From Proteobacteria bacterium SG_bin9 (lineage in GTDB: Bacteria; Pseudomonadota; Alphaproteobacteria; Rhizobiales; Xanthobacteraceae): 64,000 bases of DNA. The number at the start of each line of letters is the position of its first letter. The stretch's first letter is position 1. The position numbers and the translations under genes are program-made. The DNA is taken from assembly GCA_002083525.1 (NCBI GenBank), contig LWDM01000029.1:81594-145593 (forward strand), written 5' to 3'. The notes beneath the pieces are model-generated. The model was given only the letters and a program-made list of their open reading frames with translations, made no database searches and was not told the origin of the DNA. Shown here in pieces: positions 8,824 to 16,650 of this stretch.

Positions 8824-9744
8824 TTGCGTATTGCAGTGATGGGATCGGGCGGCGTCGGCGGCTATTTCGGTGCGAGACTCGCCAAGGGCGGCGCGGATGT
8901 GACGTTCATCGCGCGTGGCGCGCATCTCGACGCCATGCGCAAGAACGGCCTGACCATCGACAGCACCCACGCGCCGCTCGAGCTGCCGAAGGTCACCGCC
9001 ACCGACAATCCCTCCACCATCGGCAAGGTGGACATGATCCTGTTCACGGTGAAGCTGTGGGATACCGAGAGCGCCGCGAAGTCGCTGGTTTCCCTCATCG
9101 GGCCTGACACCGGCCTGATCTCGTTCCAAAACGGCGTGCAGAAGGACGACATGCTGCGGCCGATTGTCGGCGACAAGACTTTAATTGGCGGCACCAGCTA
9201 CATCGCAGCGGCGATCAAGAGCCCCGGCGTGATTGCGCATATGGGCGCCAATCAGCGGCTGGTGTTCGGAGAATTCGACAAGAGCAAATCGAAGCGCGTC
9301 GAAGCGTTTCATCAGGCCTGCGTTGCGGGTGGCATCACCGCCGAAATCAGCCCGGATATCGGCGTCGAAATCTGGCAGAAGTTCGTGTTTCTGGTCGGCA
9401 TGTCGGGCGCGACAGCATCCATGCGCGCGACTGCCGGTGAAATCCGCGCCAATCCGAAGAGCCGCCAATTCATGCTCGATCTGATGAAGGAGGTCGTCGC
9501 GGTCGGCCGCGCCCGCGGCGTCAATCTGCCCGTGGATTATGCCGAGCAGCGCATCGCCTTCATCGACACGCTGCCGGCGGAGATGATCGCGTCGATGTAC
9601 GGCGATCTCAAGCAAGGCAAGCCGCTGGAACTGCCGTGGCTCTCGGGCGGTGTCGTCGATCTCGGCGCGGCGCTGAACGTGCCGACGCCGATGAACCGTG
9701 CCGTGCGCGACATTCTCGCGCTGTATGCGAACGGCCGAGCATGA
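8824..9744 (+). CDS. panE: 2-dehydropantoate 2-reductase (ketopantoate reductase)
   Basis: PanE reduces ketopantoate to pantoate with NADPH in the pantothenate/CoA pathway. The N-terminal Rossmann fold begins at once with RIAVMGSGGVGGYFGARLA (GxGxxG), followed by NGVQKDD and the ApbA C-terminal domain. I chose the TTG at 8824 because GGAGG lies 5 bp upstream and the nucleotide-binding motif starts immediately after it; the first ATG (8839) would cut the beta strand. The length of 306 residues fits the family. The stop codon lies inside a palindromic repeat. panC, a partner in the same pathway, is about 7.8 kb away. Other ApbA-family reductases act on different 2-oxo acids, so the substrate is by family only. 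Confidence 0.83.
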   Translation: MRIAVMGSGGVGGYFGARLAKGGADVTFIARGAHLDAMRKNGLTIDSTHAPLELPKVTATDNPSTIGKVDMILFTVKLWDTESAAKSLVSLIGPDTGLISFQNGVQKDDMLRPIVGDKTLIGGTSYIAAAIKSPGVIAHMGANQRLVFGEFDKSKSKRVEAFHQACVAGGITAEISPDIGVEIWQKFVFLVGMSGATASMRATAGEIRANPKSRQFMLDLMKEVVAVGRARGVNLPVDYAEQRIAFIDTLPAEMIASMYGDLKQGKPLELPWLSGGVVDLGAALNVPTPMNRAVRDILALYANGRA

Positions 9745-9785
9745 TCCCGAAAAGTGGGGACCGGTTTTCGGATCGGATCATGCTC
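9737..9785. repeat. Palindromic intergenic repeat overlapping the panE stop
   Basis: GAGCATGATCC (9737-9747) pairs with GGATCATGCTC (9775-9785), with an inner CGAAAA / TTTTCG pair, giving a two-stem hairpin. This GATCATGC-type element with an AAAGTGGG...CCGGTTTTCG core is, as I recall, a high-copy intergenic repeat in Bradyrhizobium and relatives. It supplies the TGA that ends panE. I see only this copy in the window. Confidence 0.7.
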
Positions 9786-9800
9786 CAAAAAATAGAGCGG

Positions 9801-10520
9801 TCACTTCATCTGCGTCAGCAGCGCAGCTGCGCCGGACGTACTCTTCGCAAGCCGCGCGAGCGCGTCGCGGCCGCCTGACGCGTAGGCCGCGACCGCGCGC
9901 AGCAGTTCGCGCAGTTGCGCCGCCGCCCCCGGATCGAACCGGCACCACGCGCCGCCCGACAGCCTAGCAATCTCGCGGAACGCGGATTCCGCGTGGGGAT
10001 CGTGCCCCTCCTGGAACATGAACACCGGCACTTTCAGAAGCCCGAGCTCGCCCGCCTTGGCGCAGAGCTCGTCGACGTTCTCCTCCATCGCATCGCCGAC
10101 GAACACCAGCGCCCGCACGCCGTCCTTCACTGCCTCGCGCCGGGTCTCGCTCAGGACGCGGCCGATCTGGGTGTGTCCGCCCTCCACCACGATGCGGCTC
10201 ATCAGCCGCGCCAGCTGTGCGGTATCGGAAATCCACGGACTCGCGCGGCACTCGCTCAAGCCCCGGAAGTACACCAGGCGAACGTCGAGTCCGCCGGCCA
10301 GCCCCGCCTCTGCGAACATGTCGGCCTGAAGCTGACACGCCATGTCCCAGGTCGGCTGACGGCTCATGGTTGCGTCGAGCGCGAAAATCAGCCGCCCCCG
10401 CTTGCCGTCGGCCTGCGGGGCCATGGCCTTCGCCTTGGCGACGAACGCGGCAATATCGGCGGCCGAAGACGACGGCGCGACGTTTGACCCTGCAGTGGTT
10501 TTCGTCGGTTCGCGGGACAT
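9801..10520 (-). CDS. Cytosolic VWA-domain protein
   Basis: The 239-residue product has no signal peptide or membrane segment. After a low-complexity N-terminal tail a VWA fold begins with LIFALDATMS, where D-x-T-x-S matches a metal-ion-dependent adhesion site. GGHTQIG gives the second-loop Thr and FVGDAMEE the third-loop Asp, so the metal site looks intact. Intracellular VWA proteins usually work with AAA+ ATPases, chelatases or stress proteins, but no such partner lies nearby. It converges with panE across a palindromic repeat. I cannot assign a specific role. Confidence 0.78.
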   Translation of the reverse strand: MSREPTKTTAGSNVAPSSSAADIAAFVAKAKAMAPQADGKRGRLIFALDATMSRQPTWDMACQLQADMFAEAGLAGGLDVRLVYFRGLSECRASPWISDTAQLARLMSRIVVEGGHTQIGRVLSETRREAVKDGVRALVFVGDAMEENVDELCAKAGELGLLKVPVFMFQEGHDPHAESAFREIARLSGGAWCRFDPGAAAQLRELLRAVAAYASGGRDALARLAKSTSGAAALLTQMK

Positions 10521-10688
10521 ACGACTTATGTAGCAAGCCGCGAAAGGCGATCAACGGTGCAGCGCGAAACGCCGCAACAGCTGTGCTTGCATGCCAGAGG
10601 CAGGTCCTGTCAAATTGCTGTGCTGATCGCACGCCAAGCTGCGGCAGCGGGAAGAAAACGCGGGGAAACAAACCCCAGGGAGAAACAA

Positions 10689-11675
10689 ATGACGTCACGT
10701 CGCGCCGCGATCGGCCTGATCGCAATCGGCTTCTCTGCATGTCTGTCGGCGATCGCACCCATCACCAGCGCGCAGGCGCAGGAATATCCCACACGCCCGG
10801 TCAAATGGGTCGTGCCCTATCCGCCCGGCGGCGCCACCGATATTCTGGCGCGCCTGATCGGACAGAAGCTGTCGGAGCGAACTGGCCAGCAGTTCATCAT
10901 CGAGAACAAGGCCGGCGCCGGCAACAACGTCGGCACCGAGTCCGTGGTCAACGCCGAACCGGATGGTTACACCATCCTGCTGGTCAACCCGGCGAACTAC
11001 ATCAACGCCTCGCTCTACGCGAAACTGAACTTCAACTTCATCCGCGACATCGCGCCGGTGGCGGCCTTCAACCGCACCGCCAACGTGATGACCGTGAACA
11101 AGGACATCACCGCGAAGACGGTGGCCGAGTTTATCAAGTACGTGAAGGACAACCCCGGCAAGGTGAACCTCGCCTCGTCCGGCAACGGCACCTCGGTTCA
11201 TCTCTCCGGCGAGATGTTCATGATGATGACCGGCGCCAAGATGCAGCACGTGCCCTATCGCGGTGCGGCGCTCGCCATCACCGACATGATGGGCGGCCAG
11301 GTGCAGGTGATCTTCGACAACATGCCCTCGATCATCCAGCACATCCGCAGCGGCAACCTGCGCGCGATCGCCGTGACCACGACCGACAAGTCCAGCCTGT
11401 TGCCGGACACGCCGACAGTCGCCGAAACCGTGCCCGGCTATGAAGCCAGCGCGCTGTTCGGCATGGGGGCACCGGCGAAGACGCCGCCGGCGATCATAGC
11501 CAAGCTCAACGCCCACGTGAACGCCGTGCTCGCCGATCCCGCCGTCAAGGCGCGTCTGATCGAGCTCGGCGGCGAACCGCTGATCGGACCGCCGGAAGCG
11601 TTCGGCAAGATGATCGCCGCCGAAACCGAGAAGTGGGAAAAGGTCGTCAAAGCGGCCGGCGTGAAGATCGAATAA
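10689..11675 (+). CDS. Bug-family tripartite tricarboxylate receptor (TctC-like), copy 1
   Basis: This is a periplasmic solute-binding protein of the Bug/TctC family, 328 residues. It has a Sec signal peptide (cleavage near TSAQAQE) and the family motifs YPTRPVKWVVPYPPGG, the AGAGNNVG loop that contacts the ligand carboxylate, and PYRGAALAITDMMGGQV. Such proteins bind carboxylates or aromatic acids and serve TctAB permeases or signalling. No tctA or tctB is in the window, so this is an orphan receptor. The ATG at 10689 has CAGGGAG 8 bp upstream and begins the signal peptide. Ligand unknown. Confidence 0.92.
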   Translation: MTSRRAAIGLIAIGFSACLSAIAPITSAQAQEYPTRPVKWVVPYPPGGATDILARLIGQKLSERTGQQFIIENKAGAGNNVGTESVVNAEPDGYTILLVNPANYINASLYAKLNFNFIRDIAPVAAFNRTANVMTVNKDITAKTVAEFIKYVKDNPGKVNLASSGNGTSVHLSGEMFMMMTGAKMQHVPYRGAALAITDMMGGQVQVIFDNMPSIIQHIRSGNLRAIAVTTTDKSSLLPDTPTVAETVPGYEASALFGMGAPAKTPPAIIAKLNAHVNAVLADPAVKARLIELGGEPLIGPPEAFGKMIAAETEKWEKVVKAAGVKIE

Positions 11676-11700
11676 GCAGCGTTCACGCGTTTGCTCTGTC

Positions 11701-11735
11701 AGCGGCCGCAGCCCACGTTGCGGCCGCTGATTTTT
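11701..11735 (+). terminator. Intrinsic terminator after Bug receptor 1
   Basis: A 10-bp stem, AGCGGCCGCA / TGCGGCCGCT, with an 8-base loop is followed by GATTTTTT, 25 bp after the stop codon. Confidence 0.85.
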
Positions 11736-12040
11736 TCGGAGGCGCACACGGTGTACTCGCGCTTGACGTATCGATCTCAGCGCTGGTTGGCGATGACATA
11801 TGGGACGGTCTATCGCGGCTCACCCTCGCCGTCCCAGTCGTGCTGTTCGTCGGCTTCATCATTTGGCCGCGCACACGACGGACTTAAGCCGGGCCGCGTC
11901 TCACCTCAGGCTCAAAGTTACTTGCGTACGCCAGGGGCTCGCGGTTCTACTTACAATCTATGGATGATTTGATCTAATCGACTTAACCACAGGTTTAAGT
12001 CTGTTCAGTAGTAATGGTTCCCTAGGCAGGAGGAACCTGA
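11736..12040. other. Non-coding region upstream of the Flp pilin gene
   Basis: About 300 bp separate the terminator from the pilin start. One frame through 11887 ends in a hydrophobic segment (LAVPVVLFVGFIIW) but has no plausible start codon with a ribosome binding site, so I do not call it a gene. The right end is AT-richer and holds an inverted repeat (11980-12001) just before the pilin ribosome binding site; the pilin promoter is probably here. Confidence 0.45.
11980..12001. promoter_or_regulatory. Inverted repeat with two TTAA sites upstream of flp
   Basis: GACTTAACC and GGTTTAAGTC form an imperfect palindrome with one unpaired T. It contains TTAA-N8-TTAA, one base wider than the TTAA-N7-TTAA CtrA box. 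It lies 39 bp before the pilin start codon. Whether CtrA or another factor binds it is inference. Confidence 0.35.
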
Positions 12041-12202
12041 ATGCGCAAGCTAATTGAGTTCTGGAAGAACGAGTCCGGCGCCACCGCTATCGAATACGCG
12101 CTCATCGCGGCCGGAATTGCGGTTGCGATCATCACCGGCGTGAATGCCATCGGCAGCCAACTAAATACGAAGTTCGACAGCATCAGCACCAAGCTCAATT
12201 AA
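12041..12202 (+). CDS. Flp/Fap type IVb pilin
   Basis: This 53-residue pilin has the classic Flp layout: a short leader MRKLIEFWKNESG, a prepilin peptidase site after Gly, then the hydrophobic ATAIEYALIAAGIAVAII with the conserved Glu and Tyr at the start of the mature helix, and a short polar tail ending in KLN. Flp pilins polymerise into thin adhesive pili exported by Cpa/Tad proteins. A strong AGGAGGA lies 6 bp before the ATG. No cpa/tad gene adjoins it, so it is either an extra pilin copy or is exported by a system encoded elsewhere. The two TadG-like VWA genes lie about 8 kb to the left. Confidence 0.93.
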   Translation: MRKLIEFWKNESGATAIEYALIAAGIAVAIITGVNAIGSQLNTKFDSISTKLN

Positions 12203-12235
12203 GAGCACGCGCTTCCATAGTCGTGAACAAAACAA

Positions 12236-12258
12236 AGCGCCGCGGAAACCGCGGCGCT
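12236..12258 (-). terminator. Intrinsic terminator of the alpha/beta hydrolase-like gene
   Basis: A 10-bp stem (AGCGCCGCGG / CCGCGGCGCT) with a 3-base loop is followed on the minus strand by a T-rich tract (TTTGTTTTG). It sits 25 bp after the stop of the minus-strand gene and may also limit read-through from flp. Confidence 0.75.
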
Positions 12259-12283
12259 GAATCCGTTCGAAGATGTAATCGTG

Positions 12284-13033
12284 TTACTTCTTCTCGCTCT
12301 GAGCGACCTTCGCCGACTTGTCATCGTCGTCGCCGAGGAAGCGCCAGATCACCTGGGCGATCTTCGCCTTCACCGAGTCCGGACCACGATCGCTCATCTG
12401 CACATGCTGGGCATCGTGCATCTTCACGACCTCAATGCCCGCCTCCTCGCAGGTGGCGTCATCCGGCACCACGCCCGGATCCGGCTTGAAACCCTGTGCG
12501 CCATCCGAGCGGATCGACAGCACCTTCGCCTTGATGTTGGCGAGCAGCGGCACGCGCAGATTGTCGAGCGTGATGATCTTGTTGACCATCTCGGGGTGCT
12601 GCATGGCGAAGAACATCGAGATGTTCTTCAGCTCGCGCAGCGAGTAGAGGATGTTGGCGACGGCGCGCTCATACATCGGCTTGCGGCCGACATAAGGATA
12701 GCCGACGTAAGAGAGCGGCGGATCGCTCTCGAGATCGTGCTGCAAGCTGACGACGAGATAACCTCGCGCCGCGAGCACCTTGGTCAGGAACTTGTATTCC
12801 TTGTTCTTGACCGTATAGCCGTGATTGACGATCGCCACCGGCATCAGTTTGACGCCGGTCTTCGCCTTCGCTTCCGAAATGCGGTTGACGTAGATGTCGG
12901 CCTCGATCGAGCGGGCGCGCGACACGTCGTAGAAATTCACATCCTCATGGCGGATGAGTGCGAACGAACTCGCATAGACCGCGCCGGCCGCGAGAACGAC
13001 AAACAGGAAGACCAGAAGAATTCCACGCTTCAT
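12284..13033 (-). CDS. Alpha/beta-hydrolase homologue lacking the nucleophile elbow
   Basis: The 249-residue product has an N-terminal signal anchor (about residues 4-21) and then an alpha/beta-hydrolase-like fold: VAIVNHGYTVKNKEY (oxyanion region), LVVSLQHDL, IITLDNLRVPLL, and a C-terminal VVKMHDAQHVQMSDRG with the expected catalytic His. Homologues, as I recall them, carry a GHSNGGDISMFF-type nucleophile elbow before the FAMQHPEMV helix. Here the text runs RELKNISMFFAMQHP, so roughly 20 residues including the Ser appear to be missing in frame. A perfect 10-bp inverted repeat lies at that point. It may be a pseudoenzyme. A hydrophilic Asp/Lys-rich tail ends the protein. Confidence 0.7.
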   Translation of the reverse strand: MKRGILLVFLFVVLAAGAVYASSFALIRHEDVNFYDVSRARSIEADIYVNRISEAKAKTGVKLMPVAIVNHGYTVKNKEYKFLTKVLAARGYLVVSLQHDLESDPPLSYVGYPYVGRKPMYERAVANILYSLRELKNISMFFAMQHPEMVNKIITLDNLRVPLLANIKAKVLSIRSDGAQGFKPDPGVVPDDATCEEAGIEVVKMHDAQHVQMSDRGPDSVKAKIAQVIWRFLGDDDDKSAKVAQSEKK

Positions 13034-13323
13034 TGGCCACCTTTGGTCCCGCCTCGCAGGCTCCCGCTGCGACGGAACGATTTAACGTTTCTATGACCTC
13101 AACGTATAAGTAACAGGGGCGTGAGCCACAACAGATTCTAACGCTTAAATTTGATCAATGTTTCGCCCGTCCCGCTCATTCTCTAGACGTACTTCATGGA
13201 ACCTGAACGGCGGCTGAGCGCGGAGGTTTCGCTGCGGGGCAAAAAAACCGCCGAGGCTGGCTAGGTGTCGCTGCCCTAGTACTGAAAAATCGAGAGAATT
13301 TCCGGCGAATCGGCCGCCGCAGC

Positions 13324-15297
13324 TTAGGCGGCCCGCAACGAATTCAGGAATCGCTCGACCTCGAGCTTGAGCTGGTTCGCCTCGCTCGACAGAGACTGGG
13401 CAGACGCCAGTACCTGACCGGAGGCCGAGCCAGTTGCTGTCGCACCGGTATTTACGTCCTCAATCGCGGCCACAACCTGGTTCGAGCCGTTGGCAGCCAT
13501 CTGGACGTTACGGGCGATCTCGCGAGTCGCGGCCCCCTGTTCCTCCACCGCCGAAGCGATCACCGCGGAAGTTTCAGACATTCGCGCGATGACTGTACCG
13601 ATCTGCTTGATGGCGCTGACCGTCCCCTCCGTCGCGCCGAGCATCTGGCTGATCTGTTCGCTGATCTCCTCGGTCGCCTTACCGGTCTGCGCCGCCAGCG
13701 CCTTCACCTCTTGCGCGACGATGGCAAAACCGCGCCCCGCTTCGCCGGCCCGCGCCGCCTCGATGGTGGCGTTAAGCGCAAGCAGATTGGTCTGCTCGGC
13801 GATCCCGGAAATCAGCTTCACCACGTCACCGATCTGAGCGGCAGCGCGCGACAGCGTCGCGATCCGCGTGTCAGCCCGGCCGGCTTCCTCAACCGCGAGC
13901 TTGGCGATATCTGAGGACTCCCGCACCTGGCGCGCGATCTCTTCGACCGACGCCGTCATTTCGTCCGCAGCCGTCGCGACCGACTGGATGTTCGATGCCG
14001 CCTGACCAGAGGCCATCGACACGGTTTCCGCAAGTCCGAGGGTCGTCTGCGCGGTGGTGGTCAAGGTCGCAGCGGCGGCCTCGAGACCACCGGCCTCCGA
14101 CGAGACCTTGTCGATGATGCTGCCGACGGTCTCCTGGAAGCCGCTCGCCATCCGGTTGCGGTCCTCGCGGCGCTGGCGCGATTGGGCCTGCTCCTGTTGG
14201 ATCTGATCGGCCCGCAGCCGGTTGGCTTCGATCATGTTGGACTTGAAGATTTCGGCAGCTCCCGCCATTTCGCCGATCTCGTCCTTGCGGCCGAGCCCGG
14301 GCAGCGCCGTTTCGAGTTGACCCGCGGCCAGTGACGTCATCGCGCCGGTCATCCCCGACAAGGGCCGCGAGATGGCGCGGCCGATGAGGAAGCTCAGAAC
14401 AGCCATGCCGGTCACCGTGACCAGGATCGCGAGCAACATCCGCATGCGAACCGCGTCGCGGGTCGCGGCTTCCGCCGCTTCAGCACGCTGACCGATCTCC
14501 TCGATCTGCTTGATCAGTTTCACGAACGGCGGCTCGAAGCTGCCGAACGTCTTCGCCATTGTGGCTTCGATGGCCGTGCGCTCCTGTTCGACCTTCGCCC
14601 AGTTGTTGAAATCGCGGAAATAGCGATCGAGCTGATCCGTCAGTTTGCTGGTTGCTTCGGGTTCGATGTCGAGTTCGGTCAGCGATGTCAGGAACGGCAA
14701 GAACTGCGCTTTGAGTTCGGTCAAATATTTCGGGTCACGGCGCAGCATGAAATCTTTTTCGTGTCGGCGCATCATCAAGAGCTGCGCCATCAGCGCGGGC
14801 TTATCGAGCGGCTTCAGAGTGGACTCGATTTCGTGCGCAGCCTTGCGCAGCGCTCCGTTGAGACCCGTTTTCTCGTCGAGACCGAGCTGACGCTGAGCCC
14901 CGACCGCGGCCACGAAGCTCTCCACATAACTGATGAAACCCTGGCGAGCGTCGGCAGCGGACGATGCGAGGTCGGCAAGGCCAGCAGCCTCGAGCATGGA
15001 TTTGAGCTTGTCGAAATCCTTGCTGACGGCAGCCGCCAGTTCCGCGTGACGGTTGGCGTACTCTTCCTTGCGGCGCATCAGGAAATTCTTCTCGTCGCGG
15101 CGCGCTTCCAGCATCTCGACCTTCAGACGCTTGCCGAGATCGGACATGGTCCTCGCGTCGCTTGCGATCAGACGCGAAGCTTCCTGCGAGCGGCTTCCCG
15201 CCTCGTAGATGCCTCCGACGAGGAGAAGGCCCGCAATGCCGACCAATCCGATCGCGGCGATCTTGTGCGTGATGCGGAGGTTGAGACCGGACTTCAT
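13324..15297 (-). CDS. Methyl-accepting chemotaxis protein with HBM-type sensor
   Basis: This 657-residue transmembrane chemoreceptor has TM1 (about 12-30), a large periplasmic all-helical region (31-285), TM2 (288-308), HAMP (309-360) and a cytoplasmic signalling domain to the end, with the hairpin core EQTNLLALNATIEAARAGE. The sensor contains two related motifs, RRDEKNFLMR (67-76) and RRHEKDFMLR (178-187), the hallmark of helical bimodular (HBM) domains, which in McpS-like receptors bind small organic acids at two sites. The ATG at 15297 starts TM1; a longer frame to 15384 is unlikely. No che gene is nearby, so it is a stand-alone receptor. Ligand unknown. Confidence 0.93.
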   Translation of the reverse strand: MKSGLNLRITHKIAAIGLVGIAGLLLVGGIYEAGSRSQEASRLIASDARTMSDLGKRLKVEMLEARRDEKNFLMRRKEEYANRHAELAAAVSKDFDKLKSMLEAAGLADLASSAADARQGFISYVESFVAAVGAQRQLGLDEKTGLNGALRKAAHEIESTLKPLDKPALMAQLLMMRRHEKDFMLRRDPKYLTELKAQFLPFLTSLTELDIEPEATSKLTDQLDRYFRDFNNWAKVEQERTAIEATMAKTFGSFEPPFVKLIKQIEEIGQRAEAAEAATRDAVRMRMLLAILVTVTGMAVLSFLIGRAISRPLSGMTGAMTSLAAGQLETALPGLGRKDEIGEMAGAAEIFKSNMIEANRLRADQIQQEQAQSRQRREDRNRMASGFQETVGSIIDKVSSEAGGLEAAAATLTTTAQTTLGLAETVSMASGQAASNIQSVATAADEMTASVEEIARQVRESSDIAKLAVEEAGRADTRIATLSRAAAQIGDVVKLISGIAEQTNLLALNATIEAARAGEAGRGFAIVAQEVKALAAQTGKATEEISEQISQMLGATEGTVSAIKQIGTVIARMSETSAVIASAVEEQGAATREIARNVQMAANGSNQVVAAIEDVNTGATATGSASGQVLASAQSLSSEANQLKLEVERFLNSLRAA

Positions 15298-15529
15298 TCG
15301 CAGGCATCCCCAGCCAAGGCCGCGCAAATCCGGACATCTGAAATTGAGGAACGGCCCGGCAGCAGCAAGCAACGCAATGATCAATCGGGGAACAGCTGCC
15401 CACGATCAGTGCAAGGGTACCGGTTTATGGCTAACGATTTGTTAAATACCGACGGAACCGCCCACGCGGCAGGCAGTATCAGGCGCTGACGATGTCGTGG
15501 AGTTCCAGCGGTTTATCGACTTGGGCAAA

Positions 15530-16402
15530 CTACTCGGCCCGGGCAGCGGCGCGGCGGCGGCCACGCTCGTCGAGCGGGAGCCGGAGCTGCCGCAACAGGC
15601 TCGTCACCTCTTCGCGTGCGGTGACGTGCGCCATGTTCGGCCGGGTGCCGAGCGTGGCCTCATCCAGCGAGTCCAGCGCGGTCAGGCCGCGCGGGAAAAG
15701 CTCACGATAGACCACACGCTCTGCAAAGCCGTCGATGGCGCGGAAGCCGAGGCGGAACGCCAGCTGATGCAATCCTTCAGCGACCAGTTGCTTGTTGCGT
15801 GACCCGAGCATCGACAGCCGGTTGCGAACGACGATCCAGTCGGTGGTCGCGCCGTCGAGCTGACGCCGTTTGCGGCGCGCCTCGCGCGCCATCTCCGAAT
15901 AGTGGCTCTCGCCGGTCACCGCGAAAGTCGCCGGATCGACGGAGCCCAGCACATCGAAGTCGAGGAAGCTGTCATTCAACGGCGTGACGAGCGTGTCCGC
16001 CATCGAATGCGCCAAACGCATCAGGTAGCTGTCGGTCCCCGGCGTATCGATGACGATGAAATCGAACGTCCGCTCGACGGCGGCGACCGCTTCCTGAAAC
16101 TGCAAAAACTCGGAGTTCTCGTTGTCGGCAATCTGCATGCTCGCGCCAAGCGCGATGCAGCGATGATGCGGCAGCTCCAGATCGACGCCGGAACGCTTGG
16201 CCCAGGCCTGGCGGTTGGCGATGTAGCGAGTGAAGCTTTGCTGACGGCTATCGAGATCGATGGTCGCGACGCGCTGGCCCGCCTTGAGGAGGGCCACGGC
16301 GATATGGATCGCAGTGGTGGACTTGCCGGAGCCGCCTTTTTCGTTGCCAAGAACGACAACGTGCGCAGTCCCCGTTTGTCCCTGACTTGCCTGCAAAAGC
16401 AT
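15530..16402 (-). CDS. mipZ: MipZ-type division-plane positioning ATPase
   Basis: MipZ is a ParA/MinD-family ATPase that forms a gradient from the ParB-bound pole and inhibits FtsZ away from midcell. The deviant Walker A motif is clear (GNEKGGSGKSTTAIH), then TIDLDSRQQSFTRY, the Walker B-like FIVIDTPGTDSYLM, and the MipZ-specific TPLNDSFLDFDVLG. The length, 290 residues, fits. I prefer the ATG at 16402 because AGAGGGG lies 5 bp upstream; an in-frame ATG at 16417 adds five residues. It is an alphaproteobacterial replacement for MinCDE, consistent with the proposed taxonomy. panC is divergent. Confidence 0.93.
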   Translation of the reverse strand: MLLQASQGQTGTAHVVVLGNEKGGSGKSTTAIHIAVALLKAGQRVATIDLDSRQQSFTRYIANRQAWAKRSGVDLELPHHRCIALGASMQIADNENSEFLQFQEAVAAVERTFDFIVIDTPGTDSYLMRLAHSMADTLVTPLNDSFLDFDVLGSVDPATFAVTGESHYSEMAREARRKRRQLDGATTDWIVVRNRLSMLGSRNKQLVAEGLHQLAFRLGFRAIDGFAERVVYRELFPRGLTALDSLDEATLGTRPNMAHVTAREEVTSLLRQLRLPLDERGRRRAAARAE

Positions 16403-16597
16403 GGCTACCCCTCTCATTCCATTCTCAAATCAGGAGCGGCCTTTGGTCAAGTTAAATGACATTTGACCGATCTTCATGATGAATGTGGCGGCCACGGCAA
16501 GATGAACGGCGCAGCGACGCGACGTTGGCTCCCGCGTCCCGGCTTTGGTAAACAGCAACCGCCTGCTCCGCCCTGCCACAATCTCTCAAGCCACGAG

Positions 16598-16642
16598 TTG
16601 CCATGCCTTCAGTTGCCAAGCCTTCGGTTGCCATGCCTTCGA
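16598..16642. repeat. Three tandem 15-bp repeats at the panC start
   Basis: GTTGCCATGCCTTCA, GTTGCCAAGCCTTCG and GTTGCCATGCCTTCG follow one another without gap. Copies 1 and 3 each contain an ATG in the panC frame, so the repeats span the alternative start codons and would encode repeated V-A-(M/K)-P-S. Confidence 0.9.
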
Positions 16643-16650
16643 ACTCCAGA

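Noticed and set aside
11633..11887. Short frame ending in a hydrophobic segment after Bug receptor 1
   Set aside because: It overlaps the end of the receptor gene and its terminator and has no start codon with a ribosome site.
16452..16634. Minus-strand frame encoding repeated ATEG(M/L) opposite the panC repeats
   Set aside because: It is only the reverse reading of the 15-bp repeats and has no ribosome site or family.
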